Shown: positions 10,906 to 21,129 of the stretch, one piece after another
Layout: each line of letters begins with the position of its first letter
How positions within the stretch are numbered: the stretch's first letter is position 1
Assembly: GCA_003255025.1 (NCBI GenBank)
Contig: QANY01000052.1
Span: forward strand, 662,490 to 726,489
Reading direction: 5' to 3'
Length of the DNA stretch: 64,000 bases
Origin: Datisca glomerata
Taxonomy: Eukaryota > Streptophyta > Magnoliopsida > Cucurbitales > Datiscaceae
Notes under the pieces: model-generated
Told to the model about the DNA's origin: nothing
Databases searched by the model: none
Seen by the model: only the letters and a program-made list of their open reading frames with translations
Program-made: the position numbers and the translations under genes

Positions 10906-11285
10906 CTGGGAATTGTTCTCAAGGTTGCGCTTTCTTTTAGACCAAGTTTGAATGCTTGACAGCCAAGTTTCGAGGACTTAGGTGCCTCAGAATTACTCGA
11001 CTGTGTTCGTTACGGACCAAGTTTGAGCGCTTGACGACTGAACCACAAAAAGTTATGTACCTGAGAACTACTCTTAGGGCTTTGCCTCGCTGTGGACCAG
11101 GCTTAAATGCTTGGTAGTCGGACCACGAGAACTTATGTGCCTAAGAACCGCTCTCAGTGCTTGTGCCTCATTATAAACCAAGTTTAGACATTTGGTAGCT
11201 AGACCACAAGAATTTATGTGCCTGAGAACTGCTATCAAGCCTTGTGCCTCATCACATAGTGTGGTATGAGGACTTGTCGCCTTAG
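10906..11285. repeat. About 80-bp tandem repeat, 4-5 copies
   Basis: Each unit starts TGCCTGAGAACTGCTCTCA or similar, followed by TTGTGCCTC, ACCAAGTTTGAATGCTTG, a GACCAC block and AACTTATG. Starts fall near 10911, 10991, 11059, 11140 and 11219, so spacing varies from about 70 to 81. Two shorter repeats containing GGACTT(G/A)TCGCCTTA follow at 11270-11350. Confidence 0.75.
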
Positions 11286-11359
11286 ATGAAAATTTAAGGA
11301 TATTTTCCTTCAGTAAAAACTGAAGGACTTATCGCCTTAAGCGAAAACTTAAGGACTTT

Positions 11360-12149
11360 TTTCTTGGTACCAATACTTTTATTGAGAAAATACCATTCTT
11401 ATTATGTGGCCAAGTCAAAGTATCCTCATTTCCCAATTGAGAGATAGGAAATAATAATACTTCCTTAGCAATCCATGGAGTGAAAAATTGATGAACTTTA
11501 CTAACATCACATGATGCAATCCGATGAACATCTCTAATATGTACTGAAAATTATCATTTCTGTAAGTATCCAACTTAGTACCACTCCGAAGCCAAACATC
11601 ATCCCACACTTTTACTGTTTTTCAATTACCAAAACATAATTTTTATGTTTCTTAAGTACTTCCTTGCCTTTCCACACACTCCTCCACGTCTAAGAGCCAT
11701 GTTTTATGATGGCTTAGAACTCAAAAAATCACAATCAGAAAAATACAAACTTCTAAGCAGCTTTGCACAAAGAGAGGAAGGATGCTAATATATATTCCAA
11801 GCTTGTTCGACCATCAAAGAGAGATTATAGTCTTCAAAATATCTAAAACCCAAACCTTCAACCTCCTTTCTATTAGTCACATTTCCCATGGAGCACCTAG
11901 CAATACCCCTTTTGTCATCATGATTTAACCACCAAAACTGCATAATAATGGACTGCATTTGTTGACAGATTTTCTTAAGAAGCTTAAACACTCCCATGAC
12001 ATAACATGGAAGGGATAGAACGACAGATTTCAGTAACACCTCTTTTCCCCCAGAGAGTAAATTTGACTTCCAAGCTGCGGAATTTTCATCCAACCTTTCC
12101 AAAAGCAAAGAATATACATGATTCTTAGAGGCTCCCAACTAGTAGGAAG
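11360..12149 (-). pseudogene. LINE-1 ORF2 C-terminal region remnant
   Basis: The frame 12138-11785 reads WKSNLLSGGKEVLLKSVVL then LPCYVMGVFKLLKKICQ and FWWLNHDDKRGIARCSM, ending GLGFRYFEDYNLSLMVEQAW, the standard plant LINE segment between RT and zf-RVT. The next frame (11609-11415) has a W-LRSGTKLDTYRN zf-RVT-like motif, and minus-strand LTWPHNKNGIF near 11400 continues the region. It stops near 11360 without reaching a recognisable RNase H domain. Confidence 0.85.
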
Positions 12150-12830
12150 ACCTAAGTAAGTTTCTTTTTTGACAGATAATAGAATTTGGAGAATAGAAGC
12201 AATCTCCAATTGTTTATGATGTTGCACATTTTTGCTAAATCAAATACTACTCTTCTCAATGTTGACTTTTTTCCCATTAGCATTAAAATACTTATTAATA
12301 CAATCTTTAAGATTCCTAAAAGACAATTCCTCTGCAACAGTAAAGAACATAGTGTCATCTACAAAAAACAAATGAGAGATAGGGAGTTGCTTCTTCTTAG
12401 ACACACCGCGCTGACTCTTCCATCTCCCATTGCTTTCTGCATAAAAGACAGGCACTCAACTACCACAATAAAGAGACATGGAGAGAGATGAACCCTCTCT
12501 CAGGCTCAATAGCAAATCTAGGAGAAGCATTGTCTATATTCTTATTTTTACACATGTTGGAACAATTTTTACACTTCTTGAGTGGAAGCCTAATTTACAC
12601 AATTTCTCAAGAAAAAGCCAACTCACTCTATCATATGCTTTACCCATATCAGTCTTAATGCCTACCAACCCTCTCTTACCCTTCTTCTTCCTTTTAATAT
12701 GATAGAAAAACTCTTGAGCAATCAATATATTTTCTTGAATTTGTTTACCTCCCACAAATGCCCCTTGAGTTTTAGAAATTAAACTAGACAAAAGAAGTTT
12801 CATTCTGTCCACAATAAGTTTTGAGGTAAT
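12150..12830 (-). pseudogene. LINE-1 reverse transcriptase core remnant
   Basis: The frame at 12812-12534 reads a typical L1 RT start: ISKTQGAFVGGKQIQENILIA, then GLVGIKTDMGKAYDRVSW, containing the first catalytic aspartate motif (KxDMxKAYDRVxW). A second frame (12455-12240) carries SHLFFVDDTMFF, the FxDD catalytic box (usual FADD changed to FVDD), then FRNLKDCINKYFNANGKKVN, the conserved following helix. The segment between them, which should hold GLRQGDPLSP, spans a frameshift and stops. RT copies the element RNA at the nicked target. Confidence 0.88.
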
Positions 12831-13084
12831 TTCGTAAGAGAAATTGAAACATACGATAGGCCTAAATTGAGAAGGGTACTTAGATTGATGTACCTATGGA
12901 ACCGATTTTATATTGGTGTCACTCATAGAGTTAGGCTTATAACAGTTTGTAAAGAAATCCTTGACAGCCTCCCACACATCATTGTCTATTGTATCCCAAT
13001 ATGTTTTATAAAATGCACCTAATGATCCATCAAGACCGGGGGATTTATCAGCTCCCATGCCAAAACCTGCATATTTGGTTTCTT

Positions 13085-13745
13085 CTAGTCACTTGCTGCA
13101 AAAGCCTCTCATTATCCACCACATGAGAAAACCTCTCCAGCAGAGCAATATTAGCCAGGACTCTTCTAATCTAATCATTCCTAAATGAACTGAATCTCCT
13201 TCCCTACCAATTCTCCAAGTAAAAAGACAGCCACTTGCTTTAATATCAAGCATATTACAACTGTTAATAAAGCTTATAAACCGTTTGGCGCTATTATAAT
13301 GGAATGGCCTACCACCCTGTTTTTCCACAGCTGATAGTAACTCATTGAAATCACCAGTAATAATCCAAGGTAAAAAAGAATACCACCATTAACTAGCTGA
13401 AAAAGCCTCACAATCTGATATTCTTTGATGTTCACCCCTGTACCATACACAAAGTTAATTTTGCCAATATTAGAGATTCTCACGTCCACCAGATTAATCT
13501 TCAAATCTTACTTCCAACAAACTGCAATTCCACCAGATAAACCCAGATAAACACATAGGCTCCACTAAATGCCAAAAATCAAAATTCCATCTTCTAATTC
13601 AATGCTCTGTTCTCCCATTATTTGTTTAAGGTTCCATCACAAACCAAGAGGGGACTATATTGAAGTTTGACATCTTTTAATGCCTGAATTGTCAAAGGAT
13701 TCCCTAACCCTTAACTATTTCAAATAATGATACGCACGTATTGCT
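13085..13745 (-). pseudogene. LINE-1 endonuclease domain remnant
   Basis: Minus-strand frames give RIIIWNS then GLGNPLTIQALKDVK near 13740-13690, the usual start of plant L1 ORF2 (WNxRGLGNP). Further on come the GDFNELLS catalytic motif (about 13345-13356, in another frame) and EKQGGRPFHYNSAKRFI followed by LDIKASGCLFTW, the substrate-loop region of the apurinic-type endonuclease that nicks target DNA. At least three frame changes and several stops separate these blocks. Family assignment is secure from motif order. Confidence 0.8.
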
Positions 13746-14324
13746 AAGGAAGTATTATACAAATTGATCAATGTGCAAGAGATATAGAACAGCAATTACA
13801 TTACCCTTAATTAGAGATACAGGAAAAAAATTAATATATCAATTCTCAAGTCTCAATAGAACAAAGTTAATTTCAGCAATTTATATTTAAGTGACAAAGC
13901 CTTGTAAATCACATTTTTTTTGCCAAGACTTGGAGAAAACAACTGAACGAAAAAATAATAAAAAAATATTTTTTATTATAAAAACATGAACAATGATTCA
14001 TGATCTAAAAAGAAAAATATCTTAATTTATTTTTCAAATTTTAAATGCTTGGAAAAGACTTCAAACAATAAAACGCAAGTTATTGCCTAATAAAACTTGA
14101 ATACTCAGGAATAATAAGTAGAGACACTAAAAATGAATGCGTTACTTCTCTAAAGTAAAAGCCTCTATACAAATAGTTTAGCAAGAAATTAAAAGGAATA
14201 AAATAAGAATGTTTTGTGCTTGACATATTTAAAGAAAAATAGAGGTAAGTTAAAATCATTGAGAGAATCAAAGTTTTGTTTGACATCTTGAGGTAATGAT
14301 TTTTATTTCTAATAGTGAACTTTA
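13746..14324. other. Unassigned AT-rich sequence
   Basis: Between LINE-1 and the copia fragment I recognise no gene. The minus-strand open frame 14080-14436 is AT-rich and overlaps the copia coding piece on the other strand. Confidence 0.4.
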
Positions 14325-14541
14325 ATTTTGTAGATCCACCTGAAGATGTCAGGTCTATTGGATATAAATAGATCTTCAAGAAGAAAAGAGGTACAGATGA
14401 GAAAGTAGAGACTTTCAAGGCACGACTGGTATCCAAGGGCCATGCTAAAGTTCATTCACATCTTTTTATCCATTCCCGCTAGTTTGGACTATGAAATATG
14501 ACATATAGACGTCAATACAGCTTTTCTGAATGACTCTAGGA
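14325..14541 (+). pseudogene. Ty1/copia reverse transcriptase fragment
   Basis: Plus-strand translation from about 14333 reads DPPEDVRSIGYK, a stop in place of the usual Trp, then IFKKKRGTDEKVETFKARL and VSKGHA, which is the beginning of copia RT (usual form VGCKWIFKKKxGxDGxVxxYKARLVAKG). A deletion then joins to DVNTAFLN-like sequence around 14505-14530 in other frames. It is broken at 14541 by the CACTA left end. No LTRs are visible for this scrap. Confidence 0.7.
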
Positions 14542-14804
14542 CACGATACAACAAATATGACATTCTATAAGATTTAAATACATGGTTCATAGTCTCCTCA
14601 TGTAAAAAACTCGAAACAACAAGAGTCTTTATGAACCCCATAAAAATAATTCCTGTTAAAAACTCAAAAACTAAGTAGGATGAATTTTAAGAGAAGCGGG
14701 ACTTCAAAACATATGCGGGAGTGAATGTATTACTAAAGACCTCTCTAGAGTGGATGATCTGAAATGCTAGAGTGAAACATTTTAGTAAAGACTCGATTAT
14801 CCTT

Positions 14805-15350
14805 TCATTCTTCACTAGGTCCTCTCGATTTCTTCATTTCGTCTTCATAGGGTCTCGATTTCTTCTCTGGGTCTCGATTTCTTCTCTGGGTCTCTTTCCA
14901 TTTTATCTCGCTCCATTTCGTCTTTAGTCTCCCTCTCTCGGTTTCTTCTCTAGTCCCTTCACCATTTTCCTTCATAGGGTTTCAAATGTCTAACCTCAAC
15001 ACACAACCTAGTTAGGGCTTGACCTTCATGATTATCCTCTTCTTAGTCTTCTTTCTCTCTTTCGCAAATTCTCCCTCTCAAAATCCAAACCAACAACCTA
15101 GCTAGGGCTTGACCTTCATCAAAATAGAGTGAGAGCAGAGCCTGTCCATTAGCTTCTCTCTCTTGATTATCTTCTATCTCTCTCTATTCAAGAACAGAGA
15201 ACGAGCAAGGGTTAGCTTCTATCTCTCTCTCTTCATTTTGTCTCTTGAATCAGTGTTTAGCTTCTATCTTTCTCTCTCAGCTTTGTCTCCCAGCTCTCTG
15301 CTACTTCGATTCACAACTCAGAACCAAAAGTAAGGGTTTCATTCTCAAAT
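14805..15350 (+). promoter_or_regulatory. Pyrimidine-rich leader-like segment inside the CACTA left end
   Basis: Dense CTCTC/TTTCTTC runs with near-direct repeats of GGTCTCGATTTCTTCTCTGG (14850-14890) and a repeated AACAACCTAG(C/T)TAGGGCTTGACC (14999-15026 and 15091-15118). It resembles a plant gene 5' untranslated leader with CT microsatellite content, and lies about 270 bp inside the element end, on the strand of the SPPL exons. No start codon of the protease is recognised after it. Confidence 0.4.
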
Positions 15351-16337
15351 CTTGTCCGATTTTAGTGATTTTAGTGATTTTTGTCTGATTTTGTGTTTTT
15401 TGAGTTTTTCTGAGTCGATTAAGATCGATTCGCAACTCATTTTTTCCAAAGTGATCTACCTCTGGTATGAGATCTATGAGGTATCTAATAACCTTGTTTT
15501 CCTAAGGTATCTAATAACTTACTTTTATTTTTCATCATTTTTATTTTTCTGGACCAAGTTTGATGAGTTGCTTTTCTTCTTGGATAGAACCATTATATTC
15601 TTACACTTCATGACCCTTGCATACATTTTATCATGTATTTCTGGTATTGTGGTTTGAGCAGGAGCTGATAATCTCATTCCTATGGAATTGACACTAAAGA
15701 TTGTTAGCTAAATCAGATCCCAGGAGAGATTTGCAATATATATTGTTTTTCCTATCTGGCTTGAGGGAGATCCTACTTTAGCCTCCATGCAAGAAATACT
15801 GTATTAGCAGGAATGCTTCTACAAAATCTGAAACTTTAGAACCTAATTTTTTTTTAAAGTAAGAAAATGAGTATGAATTATGTTATGTGATAGGATATCA
15901 ACACCTTCTTCTCAAATCTAGAGCTACCATGTTTGAAATTATATTAAATACTTGTGCTGTATATGCATCCTTCCTGCTTTATCATTTAACGAGCTTGCTT
16001 TGCCTTCTGGGAGGATTTTTTTGCATTTATAAGTGGTGATATTTTTTCTAGTGAATTTAGATGAGTTTATGGTAGATGTTGTGTCTGCTACTCTAGTTTA
16101 TGGGAAGTTATTAAATCATTGAGTTGTTGTGAATAAAGCTATCTACTAAAGATGATGATTGGGTTTTTTCCCTCCCTCTCTTTCAATTACGTATCGTTTT
16201 CTATCTGATTTGTCAATAATTCTGTAGAAATTTACTAATTTTTTAGTTTAAAGATCATATGATCTACAAGGAAAGTTAAATTTGACTTATTCTCTGCATA
16301 CAAGAATTAATCATTTATCCTTTCGTTTATTACTTAG

Positions 16338-17110
16338 GTGAAAGTTCAAATTTGGGTTGATGGTGTAGAAGCAAGAGAATTTGTCGGAGTTGGTGCTAGA
16401 TCCGGCACTACCATTGTTTCAAAGGAAAAAAATGCAAACCAAACAACAAAAGCAAATAATGGTGAAGCTGCTGGTGCTTCAACTATTCTGATAGTAAATA
16501 ATCAGAAAGGTAATCAATATATCTTTTTTTGTTGAATGTAGACCTGAACTGGGAAGTTTTACAGAATGTAGTAATGAGCATGTAGAATAAAGGAAGAAAT
16601 GAATTAGTATTGTACAAATATTGGTCTGACTCTTATTGTAATTTCATTTCAAACCCAAAAGCTTATGGCTAGCGATAATTTAAGAAAGAATAAGAAAAGT
16701 TTATGTGAAGAAGGGGAAGTAATCGAGATGCAACAAAATTCTCACGTGAACCTTTTTCTACCATTTTTGAAGTTACACTCAACCTTGTCTCTTTACCCAG
16801 CAGATCTTTACAAGTTCTGGTACAAGCTTGGAGAAGATGCTACTTGATAGTTCATCGGCTAAAATTTTCTTTTCAAATTTCTAATTTTATAGAAAATTAA
16901 AACACGAATTGTATTAATTATAACTCTTGCCTCAATATTTTTGTTTTTATTTTGAAATTCTTTAAGACTTTCTGTAGTGTCTCCATCACAACTAGCAGTT
17001 GACATAGCTGAAGTGTTTTTGTGGTTGATGGTTGCTTGTTTGCAGGTATCTGGAGCTCTTCAGAACTGTTATTTTGAAGCAGCGGAACAACTACAAAATC
17101 TGCTCTTAAT
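16338..17110 (+). pseudogene. SPPL: Captured signal-peptide-peptidase-like (SPPL) gene fragment
   Basis: SPPL proteins are multi-membrane aspartyl proteases of the endomembrane system with a luminal PA domain. An acceptor TTACTTAG at 16337 opens exon 16338-16509, reading KVQIWVDGVEAREFVGVGAR then TKANNGEAAGASTILIVNN, the PA domain; about 30 residues expected between KNANQT and TKANN are deleted. A GT donor follows at 16510. A second piece at about 16812-16855 reads SSGTSLEKMLLDSSS, and a third after TTTCTGTAG at 16975 reads SPSQLAVDIAEVFLWLM, the start of the first membrane segment after the PA domain. EAAEQLQNLL near 17075-17105 may continue it. Introns are kept, so the capture was of DNA, not of mRNA. 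The catalytic YD and GLGD region is absent. Confidence 0.85.
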
Positions 17111-17810
17111 GTCTGAGTTTCTTTGGCCTATTTTCCTTCTTCCAGTTGTTTGTAACAAGGTATTGTTACTACCTTTATTGATATATTGTTATGTGTTTCT
17201 GGAATTTCTCTGATGAGAATTCTTTTCATTGCCATTGCAATTTTCTTCTTCTTTGTTTTCATAAGATCTTTATCAGTTTTGTGGTAGATATCACTTGTAC
17301 CATGTATTAGTTTTTGTAGCTCTATAGATGTTTATTTCACGTCTATTCAAAAATTTGTCCGTGTTTTGTTCTTTTTTAACTGAGTTATTTTTTCATCTTT
17401 TATTGGGAATGTGGTCATTTGCTTTCTTATTCTACATTTTTGTCAATATTATGAAGAACTGTATTCTACTTGTTTATTCATTGAAAAATATATGGTACTC
17501 TTTACTAAGAATATAAGTATATGATGTTGATGAATGCTTGTTTGCATGTATCTGTAACTCTATGAAACTGTTGTAAGGATTTCTCGAGTTTGAAGAATAG
17601 CATTATATTTTTGAGGTAAACTTACATGATTTTGTACAAATCTTTTTATATTTTTCATTTATTGGAACAACAATTGCTTGTAAGCAGGTCAAATAAATAA
17701 TATAAAACTTTGTTGAAATGATTAAATGTTAATGTTGTCAATTATTATATTGGTGTTCTTTATGTTATTTAAAATTATCCTTTTGAAAGTGTTTAATATG
17801 AATACTTTGA
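17111..17810. other. AT-rich intron-like remainder of the CACTA element
   Basis: No further SPPL exon is recognised. Open stretches such as 17328-17516 are Phe/Leu-rich translations of T-rich sequence and have no support. Confidence 0.4.
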
Positions 17811-17972
17811 ACCTTATGGTATCTCACTTTATAAGGTACAAAATACTTGTGAATATTAATTCAAAGAATTAATAACACCTATTGAATAAAAGTAACAGGA
17901 GTCGTAAAACCTCATTAAACAGCGTTCTACAGGAGTCGAAAAATCCTATAAAAAGTGAGATACCAAGAGGTC
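17811..17972. repeat. Foldback segment with about 20-bp inverted ends
   Basis: ACCTTATGGTATCTCACTTT at 17811-17830 is repeated in inverse as AAAGTGAGATACCAAGAGGT at the other side (ending 17972). The 162-bp unit contains two ACAGGAGTCG words. It could be a MITE inside the CACTA or simply part of its subterminal repeat region; flanks show no clear target duplication. Confidence 0.6.
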
Positions 17973-18129
17973 TTCACAGGAGGCGTTGCACATTGCGAAA
18001 AAGATGAACTTTTAATATGAGGGGCTGTCATAGACACCGCATGATGTCTTTGGATTAATTTTTACGGGGATATCCGCCTCTTGTAGAATGCCATATTTCT
18101 TGTAGTGACATCTTGCTAGGTTTTCTACC

Positions 18130-18478
18130 ATTGACTTTTTCAACTTAGGAAGATCTAGGCAATCGAGCGGGAGGAAGATGGGTAGATTGTCACCCTCTAA
18201 CTTGAGCTACATTTGAGCGACCAGCTTCATGAGCTCCTACTGAGATTTCAAAGGAGCCACTGTTCTATTCAGATCACAGTTCACAATAAATATTTAAGTG
18301 TTCACTACCTCAAGTAAACTAGAGTAAACTATATTGGCAATGGTTAAAAGGGGTGGTAATGAGTTTTACCATGGTTAACTTCCTTTCTCTTGTCCTTATC
18401 AGCTTGGGAAAAATGGAAGGGGACAATGATATCTTTCCTATACTTTTATTAAGCAAGAGCTCCTCACACACTAAATGT
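18130..18478 (-). pseudogene. LINE ORF1 fragment
   Basis: This sequence parallels 63110-63375 of the second LINE. Shared blocks include ATGAGCTCCT, TATTCAGATCAC, CACCTCAAGTAAACT, TTGGCAATGGTTAAAAGGGG versus TTGGCTGTAGTTAAAGGGGG, and CTTGTCCTTA(T/C)CAGCTTGGG. It is therefore a minus-strand piece of the N-terminal part of an L1 ORF1 (RNA-binding gag-like protein). Its position and strand suit the missing upstream part of LINE-1 (11360-13745), with the copia scrap and CACTA element inserted between. Confidence 0.72.
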
Positions 18479-18840
18479 ATGTGGCATTTAAGTTAAATTA
18501 AGTTTTAGCTCTGTATAATGTTTAACTGTTAGACTCTTAATTTTTAGTATAATTTCATTGATCTAAACTTTTTTTTAAGAATTTTGTATTTATTAGTTTT
18601 TAAAAAGAATAAAATGAAATTTATTGTGTAGCCGTTTTCAAAACCAGTGGATTTTTTGTTTAGGGTGATGGCAAAACAAATAATGTATAAAGGTGTTTTC
18701 ACATAAACTCTATGTTTTTAGAATATATATATATATATATATATTTAAAATATGTTTTCAAATAGCAAAATAGCAGAACCATATTCTTTATAAAAAATCT
18801 TTTCTCGAAGACTACTATCATCATACCACTCATATTAGTC
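18479..18840. other. AT-rich spacer with AT microsatellite
   Basis: Contains a pure TA run at about 18724-18743. No gene is recognised; the minus-strand open frame over it is a microsatellite artefact. Confidence 0.5.
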
Positions 18841-19450
18841 AGAGAAAGTCTCATCAAAATATCCCGAACCCAAAATCCAGCCTGATATCGCCCTGGTCCC
18901 GGCGGGATCAATATCGTCTGGATTTCACATTTTGATATCTTTATCCCATCTCGATCCCCTTCAAGCCTAGGTTGGGATTCAATTTTCTATAGTCGTTCCA
19001 AGATTTTTCTCATGTCCGAACCCATCCCGCTATCCCGTTACGCAATCCCGCGCTTGGGCCTGCATGTAGGATCACATAAATGTATTAATATCAAAATTTA
19101 TTTTCTTAATATATATTAAAGTTTTAATATACACCCAAACCAAAGTATGGATTACCAAGAAAGATAATAGAAAACAATATGTAGACAAATTATAACTAAA
19201 TAAAATATATGTTATGGTTTCTAAAATCATTAAAGCATGAGGGTAATAAAAATTAAGATTGACCGTTATTAATAACTCCACAAACTTTTCTGTCATTTTT
19301 CTATTTTATACTTTCTATAACATTATTGTAATTTTAGTAATTTATACTTTAGTTTGGATAATTTTTTAAACACCATAATCCTGTCGTGAGAAACTGTCCC
19401 GTGTCCCGATCCTGTAGGATAGGACCAGGATGTGATTTTTATTCTGAGAT
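18841..19450. repeat. Possible decayed DNA transposon with TCCCG-rich ends
   Basis: Two blocks rich in ATCCCG, GGGATC and CCCGTCC-type words (18860-19070 and 19375-19450) flank about 300 bp of AT-rich sequence. Plant hAT-like miniature elements often have such GGGAT/ATCCC-rich ends, but I cannot define inverted termini or a target duplication. Low confidence. Confidence 0.3.
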
Positions 19451-21129
19451 GGGATTATCTTTTTTCTCTTACAATACATATATTCTCAATTAGAATAATT
19501 AAATTACATATAATAGGATAATACCACATTTATTTATACAAAATAAGTACAGTAAACTTAAGATCAGAACGGTCGAGATTGCTAATTTCAGAAAAGTAAA
19601 ACAGAAATAATTTTGTTTTCACTTTATGAGTGTCAAGATTAAATCGATTGATCTAGATGAGCCAAATTCTAGAACAATAAAAGACCCTCAATGGTAGTTG
19701 GTTCTCTTTCTTAACTTTAAGTAGGGTAGTCAAAACTAAAAGAGAAGGAAGAGCATAATTTGATTTTTGGGACTAACGCATGATTTAGTTAGTATTGTTT
19801 TTGACAAAATCAAGAGACTAGTGATTCGAACATTTCTAAAGGAAAAATTAAATGGTAATTACCAACTGAAAAAGAGAGGTGTGACTGGCAGTTAACTCAT
19901 TAAGTACCCAACGAAAAATGAGATATGGATATAAATCAAATGGTTACTCGATGGTAAATTTTATGAAATATACTTATATGATAGCAAAGAAGTTCTCTAC
20001 TCTTAGATCACCCGTGTGAAGTGACTCATTGGTTGTCATAAACGAACTACTGTGACGTTACCCACATTCTCTGGCTTTTGGTAAGTAACAAATTAATACT
20101 GTGTTAGGCTGAAAATCTAATGACATTGACTCGCCGATGTTACCTAGGTCGTGGAGTTAGGCCTGTCAGCCAAAATCTGTCACTCTTGAATGTTGGATAC
20201 ATGAGCAGCCAAGATTGGGTTGATAAAGCCGTATTCTAAAGTTGTTCAACCCAATAATCTAAATGTTATCAGGTGTTGTAAGAGAGCAGAGACATTAGTT
20301 TCCCAAAGGTGAAAAGCTAGTGAAAAATATAGGAATATCATTATAGCAAATATTAGCAACTTCAAAGAATGAAACTAGAGAGATCTTTTATATAACAAGG
20401 TGACAAAAACTTACTTCGAATTTGAATCTACGAAGTAAATTATTGAGAGAGATCTTGAAACTAAAGATATTAAATATAAAGGTGATAAGCTTGGCTCTGC
20501 ATATTTCGAGGAGATTAACTCTCTATGGTTTTGCTGATGCATTTTTTAAGCTTACGTTTTGCTAATATTGACTCCATATGAGTCTTTGTAAGCTTGGGCA
20601 AGTTGACTCCATATAGAGCGTGGAAAATTTGGCTTGGTAGAAAGTTTGCCAAAATTGAGTATAGAGCTCGTAGAAATCTCAATTTCTCTTGGGTCCATTT
20701 TGATGTTTCTTTGCAATCTAGATTACAATTTATAACAATTATTTTTTTCATATAGGCCGACTGAAAACACAACAAACACATAGTAATTTAGGTGGTGCGT
20801 GACTCCACATAGTGATGAGGAATATGATTCCAACAAGAAGACAGAAATTCTTTGATGAAAACTTTGACTTGTATTTGTGATAATTAGTACAACTCAAAAT
20901 ATTTGTAATATGTGATATGAACACCTTGAAATGCTATTTTGTAGCCTTTTTTTGGACATTTGATATGGATGTTTATTAGTAAATTATTTTAATTAAATAT
21001 TTCAAATTAGTGATTCAATGGATGATCTTTATATTATTTGTTTGATACATTAGCATAAATTATTTACAGCATTTAAAACCCTATAAGAGAATATTACAGC
21101 TTAAAGAAGCACAATAGGCAAATGCAGTT
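19451..21129. other. Unassigned intergenic sequence
   Basis: No gene is recognised. 20515-20781 is open on the minus strand (88 codons) but has no family resemblance. The words TTATCAGGTGTTGTAAGAG near 20270 echo GGTGTTGTCAGGTGTTGCC near 6330, hinting at shared old repeat content. Confidence 0.4.

Larger units (their letters stand above)
11360..13745 (-). mobile_element. L1-type LINE ORF2 remnant (LINE-1)
   Basis: A non-LTR retrotransposon of the plant L1 clade, read on the minus strand from about 13745 to 11360. Order on the minus strand: ORF2 start with WNS-GLGNP-like motif, endonuclease, reverse transcriptase with FVDD, then the conserved region before the RNase H/zf-RVT part. Frameshifts and stops break it into pieces, so it is inactive. 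The 3' end is cut where the tandem repeats begin; no poly-A tail or target duplication is visible. Confidence 0.88.
14542..18107. mobile_element. CACTA-like DNA transposon carrying SPPL gene exons
   Basis: The right end reads TTTCTTGTAGTG at 18096-18107; its reverse complement CACTACAAGAAATATGGC plus ATTCTACAAGAG matches the proposed left end at 14542, CACGATACAACAAATATG plus ACATTCTATAAGA, with a short indel. This is the expected inverted terminal repeat of a plant CACTA (En/Spm) element. Inside the right end (17890-18060) the words ACAGGAGTCG, ACAGGAGTCG, ACAGGAGGCG and the inverted GCCTCTTGTAG act as subterminal repeats; diverged GTCTCCTCATG and AGAAGCGGGACT words lie inside the left end. 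The 3-bp target duplication is not preserved. No transposase is visible, so it is non-autonomous, and it holds host SPPL exons at 16338-17110. Confidence 0.62.

Noticed and set aside
12186..12702. Plus-strand open frames of 101 and 74 codons
   Set aside because: Antisense shadows of the LINE-1 reverse transcriptase, whose motifs are clear on the minus strand.
14080..14436. Minus-strand 118-codon frame
   Set aside because: AT-rich, partly antisense to a recognisable copia RT fragment; no domain.
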